From contig JAKOON010000012.1 of assembly GCA_022577435.1 (NCBI GenBank), positions 426,001 to 490,000 of the forward strand: DNA of 64,000 nt, given 5' to 3'. Under the pieces are notes generated by a model. That model was not told the DNA's origin, searched no databases, and saw nothing but the letters and a program-made list of their open reading frames with translations. The translations under genes and the position numbers were made by a program. The stretch is from Embiotoca jacksoni (Eukaryota > Chordata > Actinopteri > Embiotocidae). Shown here in pieces: positions 21,755 through 34,400 of the stretch (the stretch's first letter is position 1; every line of letters starts with the position of its first letter).

Positions 21755-24690
21755 ATGAACTGTGCAGTCTTTCTGTTTTTAACATCAAGCTGCTTCACCT
21801 GGTCTTCAGCCGTGTATACCACCAACAGAGCAGGTACAGTCGAGTCCTGGCAGCGTCACGTGACGGAGGAGTTTTTGATAATGTTTTGCAGCCACATATT
21901 GCAGAAGTGACTTCTGCACTTGGTACATTGCCAAGTGTGTCACATGACCTGCTCTATTTGCCACATTTGAGTTTCAAAATGGATAATCAGACTGAGAAAT
22001 TTCCACTTGCCTTCCACCAAGACTTCACTAGATTTTTGAATTTCATGGAGCGCTGCAGCTACACATTGAGGCAGGTCTTCACGCATAAGGTTGCACTGAG
22101 GACACCCATTTTGATAAATGATCATAGACCACTTTGTTGTAGTTGTAACCAGTGGCTTTCAGTCCTGGTTGATTTGGTAACACCATTGATTACAGGTTGC
22201 TTCCCCCATTGGTTGACTTAATTCACTCAGAAATCAAATTTGTTCAAATGTACTTTTTGCCCCAAACACACCTCGAGTAGCTACTCAGAAATGCATTTGC
22301 AGATGTCGCCAACATTTGTCTAATTCTGAACTCCTGGTTTTGGGTTGATCCTTCACATGACGACATAAAATGCAAGCATGCACTGGTTTGTGTCGCCAGC
22401 ACCATGTCCATTATCTGCATACGGTACCATATTTCCTGCTTACCCCTTGTGCATGAGTATTGGAGGCGGCTGTAGCTCAGAGGTTAAGAGCAGGTTGCCT
22501 ACGAATCGTAAGATGGGCTGTTTAATCCCCGGGTCCACATGCCGAAGTGTCCTAAAGCAAGATACTGAAGTCCAAGTTGCTCCTGATGGCTGGCGAACAC
22601 TTTGTATATCAGCTCTGTCACCATTGGTGTGAATGGGAGAATGGCAGGCAAATAGTAAAGCACCGAGACCAACAAGGGGAAGAAGTGTACAAGTGAAGAC
22701 AAGTTGATGCTTCCACATACAGGACGTAGTGTTGTTGACAAAAGTGCCTGTTTTAATGTGATGTGGAAGGTCACGTGACAGTAACTACTATAAATATAAC
22801 TGCAGATTAATGAATGACTGTTCCCCCGCTGCCTCACACACACACACACACCCTTCCTCCCTCTCTCCCTCCCTCCCTCATCCCCCACATCCACTCCCCC
22901 CCACTACTTCACTCACTCACACACACACACCACCTCTCCCTCCCTCACTCCCGCATCCACACACAACCCACCACCCCCCATCCTCCCTTTTTCCCCACCC
23001 TTTCCCCCCCTCACACCCACCCCTCCCCATGGTAAATATCATGACACCGACATCTGCTTCACCCACAGCTCCCAAGAAGCTGAAGTATCTTCTGGAGCCG
23101 CCCGTGTACGCAGAAGTGGCCGGCCAAAGGGGAGTTAACGTCACCTTGCCGTGTATCCTCAGAACCAAACCCACCCATTACCGGGTCAAATGGACAAAGC
23201 TGGAACCGGAACATGTCGGGCCGGAGAACATTATCCTAATATCAAACGGGCGGGCCTGCAAGCCATATGGCCATCTTGGGCGGCGGGCATCTCTCCGGAA
23301 GGCTCACACCATGGACGCCTCCCTGCGGCTCAGCCATCTTGAGCTGGAAGATGGCGGCACGTATCGCTGCGAGCTGATCAACGGCATCGAGGACGAGAGC
23401 GTCGTCATTGCTTTGAGAGTCGAAGGTAATCTCAAGAACTACCAGTGTTTGCTCGAACGGTTAAAAGTGAAGGAATGCTTTTCAATCTGGTGCCTTAAAG
23501 GATCAGTATAAGTTTGGGTGCATATCTCTTGCGCAGCAGAAAAGTTGAAAGGTTGTCACACCCACATAAGAGCAATGGGAAGACAACCATTGACACCAGG
23601 CTTTCTATTCCCAGGTGTGGTCTTCCCGTATCAGAGTAAAAGCGGGCGCTACCAATTCACTTTCCAAGAAGCCAAGGAGGCTTGCGCTGACCAGGACGGC
23701 ACGTTAGCGTCGTACAACCAGCTCTACAGAGGTACCACACTCTAGACAACATTTATTGGTAGGAAACTAATGTTTTTTGGAAAGAGCTTGGAGCTCTCTC
23801 AGATCACCCCATCTCTTTTGTGCAGCCTGGACCGAGGGTCTGGACTGGTGCAACGCGGGTTGGCTCCACGATGGAACCGTTCACTACCCGATCATTCACC
23901 CTCGACCCGTCTGTGGAGGAGAGCTGCTCCCTGGCATTCGCAGTTACGGGCCAAAAGATAAGAAGCACGATCGCTTTGACGCGTTCTGCTTCACCTCCCA
24001 GACGTCGGGTAAGTTTGGAAACAAGGTGGTTAATAGTAACTAAAAAGAATGCAACTTTTAATTGCCTTTCAAAACTCGTACATGAAGTGTTTTGTGAAAC
24101 AACCCGTCTATTGGAGGAAAATTGTCGTCAGCCTGCTCATTCCAACAAGATTTTTTTGTTTAGTGATGTGAGGAGTAGGATGTTGTTACTTATTTTGTAG
24201 TGTTTAGGTGCAGTGATTCTAAATTGTCAACTCTGCATCAAGCTGACCTTTATCTACTGCACAACAGCGAGAATTATAGTAGGTTGGCAGAGGACAATAA
24301 AGTCCGTTGTCGTTACATGATGGAAACAAGTTCATCAGTGGGGGAATTCTTGGCAGCCTCTTTCCCCAATTCTTGACAAATGCATTTCTTTAAATCTTTC
24401 CTCCTCTCACAGGCTCTGTCTTCTACATATCGGGGTCTTTCTCCTTCGAACAAGCAGAACACGCTTGTAAGCGTCAGGGAGTGGAGTTGGCGTTGGTCGG
24501 CCACCTTTACGCCGCCTGGCGTTTCCTAAACTACGACCAGTGCGATGGCGGTTGGTTCAAAGACGGCAGCGTGCGGTTTCCCATCAGCAACCCCAGAGAG
24601 CACTGCGGAGGCATCGCTGAGGCAGGTGTGCGCTCATTTGGATTCCCCAACAAGACGGCTCATCTTTACGGAGCTTATTGCTACAGGTAG
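21755..24690 (+). CDS. hapln2: Hyaluronan and proteoglycan link protein 2 (Bral1)
   Basis: Secreted link protein that clamps lectican proteoglycans to hyaluronan in perinodal brain matrix. Coding exons: 21755-21833 (signal peptide MNCAVFLFLTSSCFTWSSA), 23069-23425 (Ig V-type domain with YRCELINGIEDESV), 23615-23731 and 23826-24008 (first Link module: VVFPYQSKSGRYQF, GLDWCNAGWLHDG, AFCFTS) and 24413-24690 (second Link module: YDQCDGGWFKDGS, ending YGAYCYR then TAG). All internal junctions are phase 1 GT-AG. The total is 337 residues, against about 340 in mammals, so the protein looks complete. The start is the first ATG after an acceptor-like site at 21728, implying an untranslated first exon upstream. 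HAPLN3 was considered; the wording (RSYGPKDK, DAFCFTS) and the bcan neighbour favour HAPLN2. It lies tail to tail with its functional partner bcan. Confidence 0.93.
22466..22700 (+). mobile_element. tRNA-derived SINE
   Basis: In hapln2 intron 1. Starts with a tRNA-like head, GGCGGCTGTAGCTCAGAGGT, containing a good pol III A box, and a decayed B box (GTTTAATCCCCGGGTCC, near 22530). The body (CCGAAGTGTCCTAAAGCAAG, then AGTTGCTCCTGATGGCTGG) and a tail near 22650-22700 match SINEs I know from percomorph fish. It does not fold as a functional tRNA. The 3' end is approximate. Confidence 0.75.
22838..23032 (+). repeat. Long CA/CCT pyrimidine-rich tract before hapln2 exon 2
   Basis: Roughly 195 bp made almost wholly of C, T and A (cacacac, ccctccctc and ccaccccc motifs) ending about 37 bp before the exon 2 acceptor at 23068. 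It is a decayed compound microsatellite on the coding strand and provides an unusually long pyrimidine stretch upstream of the splice site. Confidence 0.8.
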
Positions 24691-25598
24691 CCAACTTTCA
24701 CAAAAAAAATTTGAAATACTCTTACATCAGTGTTTCAACAGAGTTGTGGCACCAAAAATTCAATGCAGAGTATATTCAAAATGTTTGGCAAGGGATTGTC
24801 CCAAACAAAGAAGCCTCACATCAGAAGCTACTGAAAATTGATGACATCAGAATTATGAGGTTACGTTTGAACTTTTCAACATCGAAGTAGTCAAATAACT
24901 ATGGGCATCCATTAGTGTCAATGTGGTGTTATTTAATGAAAACAGATATCCTATTTTGATGAATGAAAAGGGCCCATTTCGATGCAACTTTGTGGATGCA
25001 GAAAATAAATAGAGCTAATTTAGAAGCCAGAACAGTAACTCTAAACAGTTTTTGTCCTAAAAGAAGGGACCAAGTGATTGGGTTGGAGGACCTTGGATTC
25101 TTGCTATATTCAGAGTCTTTTTTGATAGGGTTTATTTCTCCCATATGAAACAGAAAATTAAAGATATAAAAATAAAATGTATTTTGTCCAGGATGCTTGC
25201 AATCTGTCCCCCCAGCTCTCAGCCATATGCTGGCAAAAATTGGTAGTTGTTGACTATTATTTTTCACTACTGCAGGTGCTCCATCAAAAGTAATAATTAT
25301 TTAAAAAAATGCCAGTAAAACTGACAGAAAGTTTGCACTGTGTATTTTTTTTAGATGGCACAAGCTGTTGGCACCAATGTAATAATTCTTAGAATGGATG
25401 TAAATGGATAAAACATATATCCATGCAATCATTTCCCACTAAACCCGTGATAACGAACAAAAACTGTTTTGCAAAAAGGCCAGTGTGTTTATTTAACATG
25501 ACTCTGACCTGCTTCCTGCGAGCTCATTCTAAGCAGCTAAAACTTTGAGTTTAAAAAAGAACTGGGTTTCTGTAAATGACATGTGATTTCATATGTTC

Positions 25599-25604
25599 AA
25601 TAAA
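25599..25604 (+). terminator. Candidate poly(A) signal of hapln2
   Basis: AATAAA about 0.9 kb after the hapln2 stop, followed within 30 bp by a GT-rich stretch (GTGTGTTTATTTG), the usual layout of a cleavage site. Earlier AATAAA-like motifs occur near 25005 and 25169 with weaker downstream context. Confidence 0.4.
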
Positions 25605-28600
25605 GATATGTCCACATACAGTGTGTTTATTTGCCAATATTTCATATATGTGAATTATGTTAAAGTTCATGTGGGAGGTTAAAAAAATTTAAAAAATAGA
25701 GTCACATCTCCATTTGTACAGTAAACAGAGCTGTGCATGTATTGAGTTTCATATGACACGTATAGAGAGGACTGTATGCATCATTGGCAACAGATGCTGG
25801 TAGCAATCACGCAGTAGTCGAGGTGTATCCATCGAAACAGATCTGATAAAACCGCCTTTTTCTTCCTTTTTGTTTTTTAAAACCGCATATTATCATGAGC
25901 ATCACAAACTGCCAGCTATAACGCCTTGCGAAATGAATTGTTCATGTCATAGAAAATGAATAATGGGTCCATGAACAGGTACATGAAAAATGTTCTACCA
26001 ACAATTTCTTTGAAAGTGAACTGACTGACATAAATCACTTTTGTCCCTGAAGTTTCTCTCTGGCGACAGAGTGGTGTTCTCAGTTTAGCTGTGATTAGCC
26101 CTTGACTCTTTGAAGCAAACTGTACCAAGTGATTCAAATCGGTAAAGCGACTCAGGATTTCCACCACCGTCCAAGTTAGCTCCCACTTAATTAGGCCAAA
26201 CATTACTTTAGCTTTATTAAAAAGCAGAATCTTCAAGTGGTAGGAACCAAGACTATTTGATTGTGTCCAACTTTAGTGACTAAAAACTGGAGAACTCAGC
26301 CTTGCTACATGGAGGGTGCATTCATGAAGGGATGTTGGTCTCTTTGGGACGTTAACAAGAGCATTGAAGAACGTATTAAAGCCACAGCGTGTAGGATCTG
26401 AAACTTTATCACTTTAGTGATTTTTAATGTTAACATCCTAAGACACTGCTCAACATTTGAGGACACTAAAGGTTCGGTTTGGGATGGGTTCTATTTCAAA
26501 TTAAACATTTTAAGCCTCTTAGTTCAGAGAGTCTGACACTTCTTCACAACCCAAACACCCCATGGCTTAAATGCAATTTAACCAGCATAATAAATGAACC
26601 TGTACTGTGTACAGGTCAGATGAATGTGGGGTGTTGTTGGGGAAGAACAAAGCAGAAAACCAAACAAAAAAGGGCAGCTGTTGATGGGAGGAGAGAGCAA
26701 ACCAGACTGACGACTGAGGATGCCTAAATAACCTTGGCCCAGCCTGTCCAGGTGAACGATATCAGATTAGATTGGTCCGTCCAGAAGTAAATCCAAGACA
26801 GGAAAAGCAGCACTGGCAGAGGCTGCCATTATTGGCTAATTGGCATCAGCTGGTGTGGCAAAACATTTCACAATGATTAGGTCATTTACAGCTGTGCTCA
26901 GGTGTACAGTGCAGACATTTTAAAATTGTTTTTACTCTGAGTGCTCCCTAACCGTCTCCTTGGTATTTTATGTTTTAAGTAAGATTTAATGCCCATGTAT
27001 GTTATTATTGGGTGGGATTAGCTCTGATGCAGTGAGAGAATTAGGGTTAAGGTAACCCTTACCCAAAGCCCTCCAACAGCAGCGCTTTTTCCACCAAATC
27101 TAACTATATTTGCTATAAATTCCCTGACATGAAATGTCTCTGACTGTACATTAATCAGAGTTAGTAAAAAATACATTGATATCAAATGATAACTGCCTGA
27201 AAACTGCTGTAAAGGCCGCATATTTCCATTTTGTTGGTTTCAAAGTCTAATGAGCTCCTTGTTCTTCTCCTGTTCTCCTTCTAGAGGTCAGGGATGATCA
27301 ATCCATAAGACTACTGTTTTAATTTTACCATTAAGTGACAAAAATCACGTATGAAAATAATAACAGACATTTCATTGTTGATTAAGGTTTACAAGTGAAT
27401 TCTTGCAAACACTATTTGTAAATGTTTTTATGAAGCTAAATCAACAGACAACACGTGACAACAGTAAAAATTCAAACTTCATTACAGAATCAAATTTTAT
27501 TTATATTTTTCATTTGATTATTTTTTCTATATTATTTCTACTTGTACATTTATATAGTATGGGTTCACTAGATGAACAATTAACATCACCTGCAGTATTA
27601 CTGTCGTAGTGTCTGTTACAGCACTTCTTCGGATTCTAGAAAATATACAGTCGCTATGGTTGCATTAGTTACATCACAAAAATATTTTCTGAATGATCCC
27701 CAGCTGTCACTTTAGATGCAGTACACAGTCATTTACATCGATTTTACTTGAAACTTCGATTACAACACTGTATGTTGTTACACTTCTGGCTGAATACAGA
27801 CACAGTGCAGTTAATTTTAGCGAGCCACAGTACAAAGCTTAAGAGACACCTGAATAAAAAGCACCAGAGGACGAGAAGATCAATGATCTGCACTCTTAAA
27901 AAATGTCATGTGAGCACTGAGAAAGTCAGGTGGTTCGGCTTTGTCTAGAATCTCATTAATCTCATTTTTAATCCCTGTTTGACACTTTCTCTCCAAATAG
28001 ATATGAAATAAAAGAACTGAAGGAGAATTGCCTTCATTTCCTCTCCAAGAATAAAACAACAGTTGACATTAATTTATCATAACATTTTCTGACATTAAAA
28101 CTCTGCTTAAAAAATGTAAATATATGTTTGAGAATATTCTACATTTTCACTATAAAACAGAGTGGAAGCGCATTGAAGAGAAAAGGATCCCATTCACATG
28201 GCTGGAGTTCAATTGATTGCCCAAATTTACTTCAGGTGTGATCATTGGCAGGAATTCTGCAGCACACAGGTGGGGAATTAACGTGTCTTAGACAGGAGTG
28301 GGGGAGCTTGACAACATTCCACACAGTATTAATAGGTGGATCAGGGAAAATAAATTAACATTGCAAAAAAAAATTATTTTTTTTTTAAATCATGTTGTCA
28401 GAATGATATGTCGTCGGTCAGATCATATCTGGGATGGAACTCGCTCTGTGATGGGATCTCAGCCAGTAAACTGGATCCGTACAGTTCTTCGGGGAGAAAA
28501 CAAAATCTCCCACTCTGCCTCCTTCTGTCATCTCAAGTTTCAAGTCAAAAAATGACAGATGAGCCATTCTTATGAAAAGAAAACCTAGCAAAAGACTCTC

Positions 28601-29200
28601 AAGGGACCAAAGTGCAGCACAACAGATGGGGTAGCCAAAAAGACTGGATTAACCCTAACCTTCAAGGCAAAGTAGGAAACTACCAAGGGGACCCAAAAGC
28701 CAGATTTACTTCATATTATTTGGATTAACTGCAAATTTGACATAAACTTTTACTAAATGTCAACCATGGCAAGCCTTCCTCCATTTTATGGTTCTCCTTC
28801 TTGTAGACGGTCTCTGTGTCATTTGTTGTAAAGTTGTGTAATCAAAACATCACAGTGAGGCTTCAACAAACAAGTATTTTTGTTATCAATACATCTGATA
28901 ATAATTCATCATACTTTTGTCAGAAAATAGTGTAAAAACTACATAACATATTCAAATAGCTTTTTTTTTTGTCTGGCAAATATTTAAAAGCCCAAAGAAG
29001 TTCCGTTTATGAAGGAAACTGGATAATTACTGCATCCAAATGGAACTGGTGAGCTCGTAGTTACAACATGGGAAGCTGTGTGCACCATATGCTTGGCAAG
29101 CGGTTGAGTCGTAAAACACTGTTGCGAGGGAACGGCAACATTAACGGCATCTGGGAGCCATAAAGGCTAACAATTTAGCAAGCTAACAGGCGGGTAACGT
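25605..29200. other. Convergent intergenic region, no recognised gene
   Basis: AT-rich DNA between hapln2 and bcan. A block near 26385 (GTGTAGGATCTG) resembles a common fish repeat. No exon-like segment of either neighbour and no RNA gene was recognised. Confidence 0.5.
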
Positions 29201-29204
29201 AATA

Positions 29205-30035
29205 CAAGAAATGTCATTTATGTGCAGATCACATAATACCCATGTTTAATTGAAAATATACCAAAGACAACTTATCAAATGTTGAAACTGAAGGAAAAAA
29301 ACAAATATATGCTCATTTTGAATATGATGCCAGCAACATGTTTCAACAAAGTTGGGTCAGGGCTAACAAAAGACAGAAAAAGTTTCGTAACGCAAAAAAA
29401 AAAAAACACCTGGTGGAAGATCTCACAACTAATTAGGTTAATTGGCAACAGATCAGTGATATTATTGGGTATAAAAAGAGCATTTCAGAGACTCTCTCAG
29501 CAGAGAAGATGGGAAGGGGGTCACCACTCTGTGAAAGACTGAATGGGAAAATTGTGCAACAATTTAAGAATAATGTTCCTCAATGTAAAATTGCAAAGAA
29601 ATTCAGGATGCCATTATCTACGATTCATAACATCATTAAAAGATTAAGAGAATCTGGACGAATCTCTGCACACATGGGACAAGGCTGAAAACCAATATTG
29701 GATGGTCGTGATCTGTGGGTCCTCAAGTGGTACTGCATTAAAAACAGACACAATTCTGTAGTGGAAATCACTGCATTGGCTCAGGAACCCTTCTGAAAAC
29801 CATTGTCTATGAACACAGTTAATTGCTGCATCCACAAAGGCTGGTTATAACTCTACCATGTAAAGAAAAAAAACATATATAAACATGATACAAATAGGCA
29901 CATTTCTCAGTTTCAACATTTGAAATGTCATCTTTGGTCTATTTTCAGTAAAATGTGGGTTTAGACATTTGCAAATTATCACGTTATGTTTTTATTTACA
30001 TTTTACACAGCGTCCCAATTCTTTTCTCAATGGGT
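29205..30035 (+). mobile_element. Tc1/mariner transposon, internally deleted
   Basis: The two ends are inverted copies: 29226-29292 (with CAAATGTTGAAACTGA) pairs with 29907-29985 (TCAGTTTCAACATTTGAAA), and the right end finishes near CACAGCGTCCCAA. Inside, 29509-29688 reads MGRGSPLCERLNGKIVQQFK and TIHNIIKRLRESGRIS, the helix-turn-helix DNA-binding start of a Tc1-type transposase, then stops at TGA; homology runs on to about 29870 with further stops. The DDE catalytic half is deleted. Decayed and immobile by itself. Confidence 0.8.
29509..29845 (+). pseudogene. Tc1-type transposase remnant
   Basis: ATG at 29509, 59 residues with a Tc3-like HTH (KIAKKFRMPLSTIHNIIKRL), then in-frame TGA at 29686-29688. 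Continuation in the same frame (KPILDGRDLWVLKWYCIKNR) is followed by another stop near 29793. No catalytic Asp/Glu motifs remain. Confidence 0.75.
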
Positions 30036-31179
30036 TTGTCGAAAGAGTCCAAGGAGAGAGAGTGGTGGTTAAATAGAATAAACCCAGGACTTTCACCTCG
30101 GAGATTAGGGGTTGAGTCCATCAGAAAGCAATGTCAATTTCATTCTTGGGTAACGTACATTAATAATAATTCATGTGACTTTTGTAAGATTATTTCTTTT
30201 AATCCATACCATGATCTTTTCCGATCCCTAACCAAGTAGTTTTGGTGGCTAACCCAACTCAAGTATTTTTTTTCCCTAAATCTGACCACATGACTGACTG
30301 GTGTGTTTTAAAAATGCTAAACATGATTTTCTGTTTAAACGTCAGCAGCACGTTTGTCGAGTTAACTGCACCAAGGAAAATAATTTTGGTTGTGCTTCAA
30401 CTAGAGATGTTTGGTCTTTCTGAGTTGAACTGTGCTATATTACAACACAGCAGTGGTGCTTTTCTTCCTGAAATATTAAGATAGATGCATGTTTTCTGAA
30501 GCTTGACGTATATCGAAAAAACAAATCTATTTTAAGAGTGCAGACTGTGGAAAATTAAGCCAGACAGGTACTCGGGCAGTTTTCGATAACATTGCGTACA
30601 ACAGTAAAAACATGACTAAGGTTATACGAACAACAGGTTTTAGTGCATGTCAGACCAGATGATGCTGAGAATTCACACTTTGCTACATGTAAAACTTATC
30701 CAGATTTCAGTAAAGTATCAGTAGTTTGTTACAAATATGTTAAAATGCAGTGTGCGGCACGAGCTGTCAAATTCATGGATTTAACATTGTCATTGAACAG
30801 GTTAGATGTCTAATATGTTTACCTAAAGCACAACTATACTCAGCAACAGATTGACTGCTTTTTGAGAGAATTTAAACAATCAGATAATTACTTCTCTAAT
30901 TTAGATTGCAGGTAAATTATTTTTATATAAAAGAGATCCTTCTGCATAAAAGTTGTCCTTCTGTAATGAAAGTCAAAAAACAATAATTTTCAGTCAACGA
31001 ACATAAATCTTTTTCCTCCAAAAAAAAAAGAGATGGTTGTTGAACCCAGTTCTGTCTGTTTAAAAATCAAATCGTATCTTATCTTTTGATAGAATATGAG
31101 TCTTTACTACGAAATGTTGGGAGTCATTTTTTCCAGGGATATCGAATGTATGTCAAGCAGCATTCAAGCTTTTAGAGTT
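30036..31179. other. Intergenic, possible repeat at 30060-30250
   Basis: 30060-30250 has blocks (AACCCAGGACTTTCACCTCG, AACCAAGTAGTTTTGGTGGC) of a type I have seen repeatedly in percomorph genomes, but the family is not identified. The rest to 31179 shows nothing recognisable. Confidence 0.4.
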
Positions 31180-31185
31180 TTTATT
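31180..31185 (-). terminator. Candidate poly(A) signal of bcan
   Basis: AATAAA on the minus strand (TTTATT on plus), about 260 bp beyond the bcan stop codon at 31448. A T-run (31230-31243) lies between. Other sites may be used. Confidence 0.35.
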
Positions 31186-31447
31186 TCTCAAATGGCCAAA
31201 TGAACTGATTCTCCAAAAGCTCCAAGAACCTTTTTTTTTTTTTTAGACATGCATCACTTTCTCCTGTGTCTCCTGTCTCCACTTCCATGACTGTACGAAC
31301 TGTGGCATTGGGATGACTTTAATATTTGTTTAATACAGTTTAACATGATGGAGAAACTGGGCTGGACAGACTTTTGAGACACAAGAAGGGCGGGAAAACA
31401 GGAGGAGGAATGCTGTTTTGTAAAAAAAAAAAAAAGGCAGGATGGCT

Positions 31448-34400
31448 TTAAAAATTCCACTTAATGTCCCAAAACAGCGGAGCAGCTTTCTCTGTGGCTG
31501 CACCCTTGACCTCCATGACCTCCTCAAGCTGGTCAGGATGTGAGGTAACGGAGATCTCTTCTACCGAATGGGCTAGAGGTGGGGGGAAATACAAAAGTAA
31601 AGGATTTTTACCATCAAGGAGCCTGACTGGCCCTTTTTATTAGGTACACCTGTACCAATTAAAGCTGTTCAGCCACAACATCTGATCCCTATAATGTTCA
31701 GGTTGGTATTTTTGGCTGGCAGAAGAGACTGTTGAAACACCAGTGTGATAAAATGTGACAAATCTTGCATCGACTTATATTTCATTACATGCTCAGGATA
31801 TTTTGTGATTCTATTATGAGGCTTTTTGAGAAAGCATTTAATCCATTACAACTATTTAATAAAATGTACTACAAGTGGCGAATCAAGGTCAGGCATAATG
31901 AACTTACTTGACACGCAGGTGATCTGAGGCTCCTCCCATTGACCGCCCGGCAGGCATTTGATTACAGGATTCAGTTTCTGCAAAAAACCCTCTTCGCAGT
32001 AGTAGCGCACCTTGGTGTGGGTCTCGTAACGCAGCCGCTTCTTCCCAAACACCTTAGCATGGGGAACCAGGGGGGGCTCGTCACAGGAGGCTGTGGGAAA
32101 CAGCTTTGCTTCTTAGATTCTTCCCAGGAGTTGTGATTTAAAAAAATAAGACCTCACACAAGAAGGCGTTTAGAAAAGGTGCAGTTCAACCGAGGGGAAC
32201 TCACAGACGTCCTTCTTGCAGGTGTACGACAGGTGGTAGTTGCACGGCACGTCGCTCCAGCGGCCGCCATCGTGCCACACCATCACGGCACAATCCTCGC
32301 CGGACAGGAAGTAGCTGTCAGGCTGGCCTTTGTACCAGTTTTCATAAAGCTAACAGAGAAATATCAGCGGGTTCAGAGTCACATGAAAGAACAGGTCAAA
32401 TCCAATAGAGCTTTCTGGAAGAAAAAAAAAAAATCACATAACTCACCAGAGGGTTTCCATCTGACCAGCGGAAGTCTCCTTCGATGGTTCTGTCATTTAG
32501 TCCAATCCACTGGTATTCTCTGTATTTGTCTACATTAAATATAAAATATACACCAATCGCCCATACCGTTAAAAACACTGACAGGTGAAGAAGTATAATA
32601 CAACAGCCCAGAAATAGAGATTATAATGTTCAGCTGTTATTCAATCTGACAGAAAGATATGTTGAATTTAATGGTCATTTTGGAGACTGTAATTTGTGGT
32701 GCTGTTGAAATGCACTGGTTTCTACTGAAGAGAATTCCTAATAATTCCCTCTCATTTAAATTAATTGGGTTGACAAAATATTAGGAACACCTCTCAGCAC
32801 TACAATGGACGGCAAAAATATTTACTTTTCCACTGGAATCAGTTGATAAAGACTCACAATACACCACCCTGCTTTTGAAATTCTGAAAAAGTGGACGGTG
32901 TGTTTTTTAAAAGACAACTCCTTCCAAACATAACAGTATGAGTATCAGTTAATATGATCCATGGAAACTGCCTCCAAGGCATCCACCAGAAAAATGTCAG
33001 ATAACTATCTCCTCGCCCTGTTACTAGACAAAATACCAACAGCTACTTCAAAACCGTGACATTTTTTCAAGAAAAAAACACATTCAATGAGCTGGAGCAC
33101 ATAAAAGGTCTTTGTTGTGTCTTGTCTACAGAAATCTGAGTGGCTCATTAAAACAAACCCATCACCTTTGATTTTTGAGGAGTATGAATTGGAGGAATGT
33201 TAAGGTGGAAGATCTTTGGTTTGATGTCTGTTTTAAGAAGAAGTATGCATCCCTACAAAACCCATCTGTTCCATTAATATATATATATATATGTGTGTGT
33301 GTGGGTGTGTGGTTAAATGTCTCGCTGTTCAACCCGGTATCACAGCAAAACGTGAAATAGACACGCCGGCCCACTCCAGCAAAATGTGAAATAACCACGC
33401 TTTGGCCTGTCGAGGCGTGACGGTTTCACGTTTTCTTGTAGAGGAATGAAAATGAAACCTACTAGTGCATACAGCCATGTGATTTACAGGAAAATGAAAA
33501 CACATGGTTGGAGTTAGGAAAAAAAAAGCGACTGAACAACAACTCATTACAATCACAACAAGAAAGCTGACTAACTGCTTGCCCTGATGGATTAAATGTG
33601 TCAAGCAAATGTTTTGGTGTTCTACAAGATGATGTTCAGAAGAATACTGAATGTGGGAAACGGTGCAAACCTCAGACATATTTAGTCAATACGCTGTTTT
33701 ATAAAATGGTAATCGGTAATAAAAAAGTGTCTGTAATTCTAAAACAGGATTGTGTTTTTTGGCAACACATATTAAACAGTGTAAATAGGAACTTTCTTCC
33801 ATTTGAACTGGTGACACTTTACTTGTCAAGTGTTTCGTCAACTATAAGCAATCACATCATTTTGGCCTCCAGAGCACTAAATCTCTTAATAAGCGCCAGC
33901 TTCTCTTCGGCCAAGTTTTACCGTTGATGTGGTCCTGTTCCTCGGGAGTCATGACAGACAGGAGATGTCCGCCACACATCCGGCAGTGCTGCTCGGCCGC
34001 CTCCCAGCTCTGCCGTTTGCTAAAGTGGCGATAACAGAAGCTCTGGAACTTCTCCCAACCGGGCTCACACACCTCCAGGTCTGAGACGGGACAGGGAAAT
34101 GAATTAGCAGAAAGGTCGTGCTGCTATTTGGGAGATTTTTGCGTTCATCAAATATCTGGCACTACACCTGCGTGGCACAAGTCTCCTCCATAACCGGGCA
34201 GACAGATGCACCTGTATGATTGACCGTCAACACAAGTGCCTCCATTCAAGCAGGGGTTCTCCAGGCAGGAGTCTGCAGACATGTGAAGAAGATGGTACTT
34301 GGTAACAAAGCTCTGGTCAAAGATAACAGTGTTGAGAATCACAGCTATATAAACTATCTTTTAAACTAATTCTACAAGAAACTCGATGCTTCCTTCTTTT

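Noticed and set aside
22466..22540. Possible tRNA gene
   Set aside because: Only the A box is good, the B box and stems are broken, and SINE body sequence follows.
22810..23511. A 233-codon frame starting in the CA/CCT tract and running into the hapln2 Ig exon
   Set aside because: Its first 75 codons are low-complexity microsatellite (Pro/His/Thr/Ser); a good acceptor at 23068 and correct phase from the signal exon show the true exon border.
21755..24690. hapln3 as identity
   Set aside because: Sequence wording and neighbours fit hapln2; the ACAN/HAPLN3 block is a paralogue of this locus.
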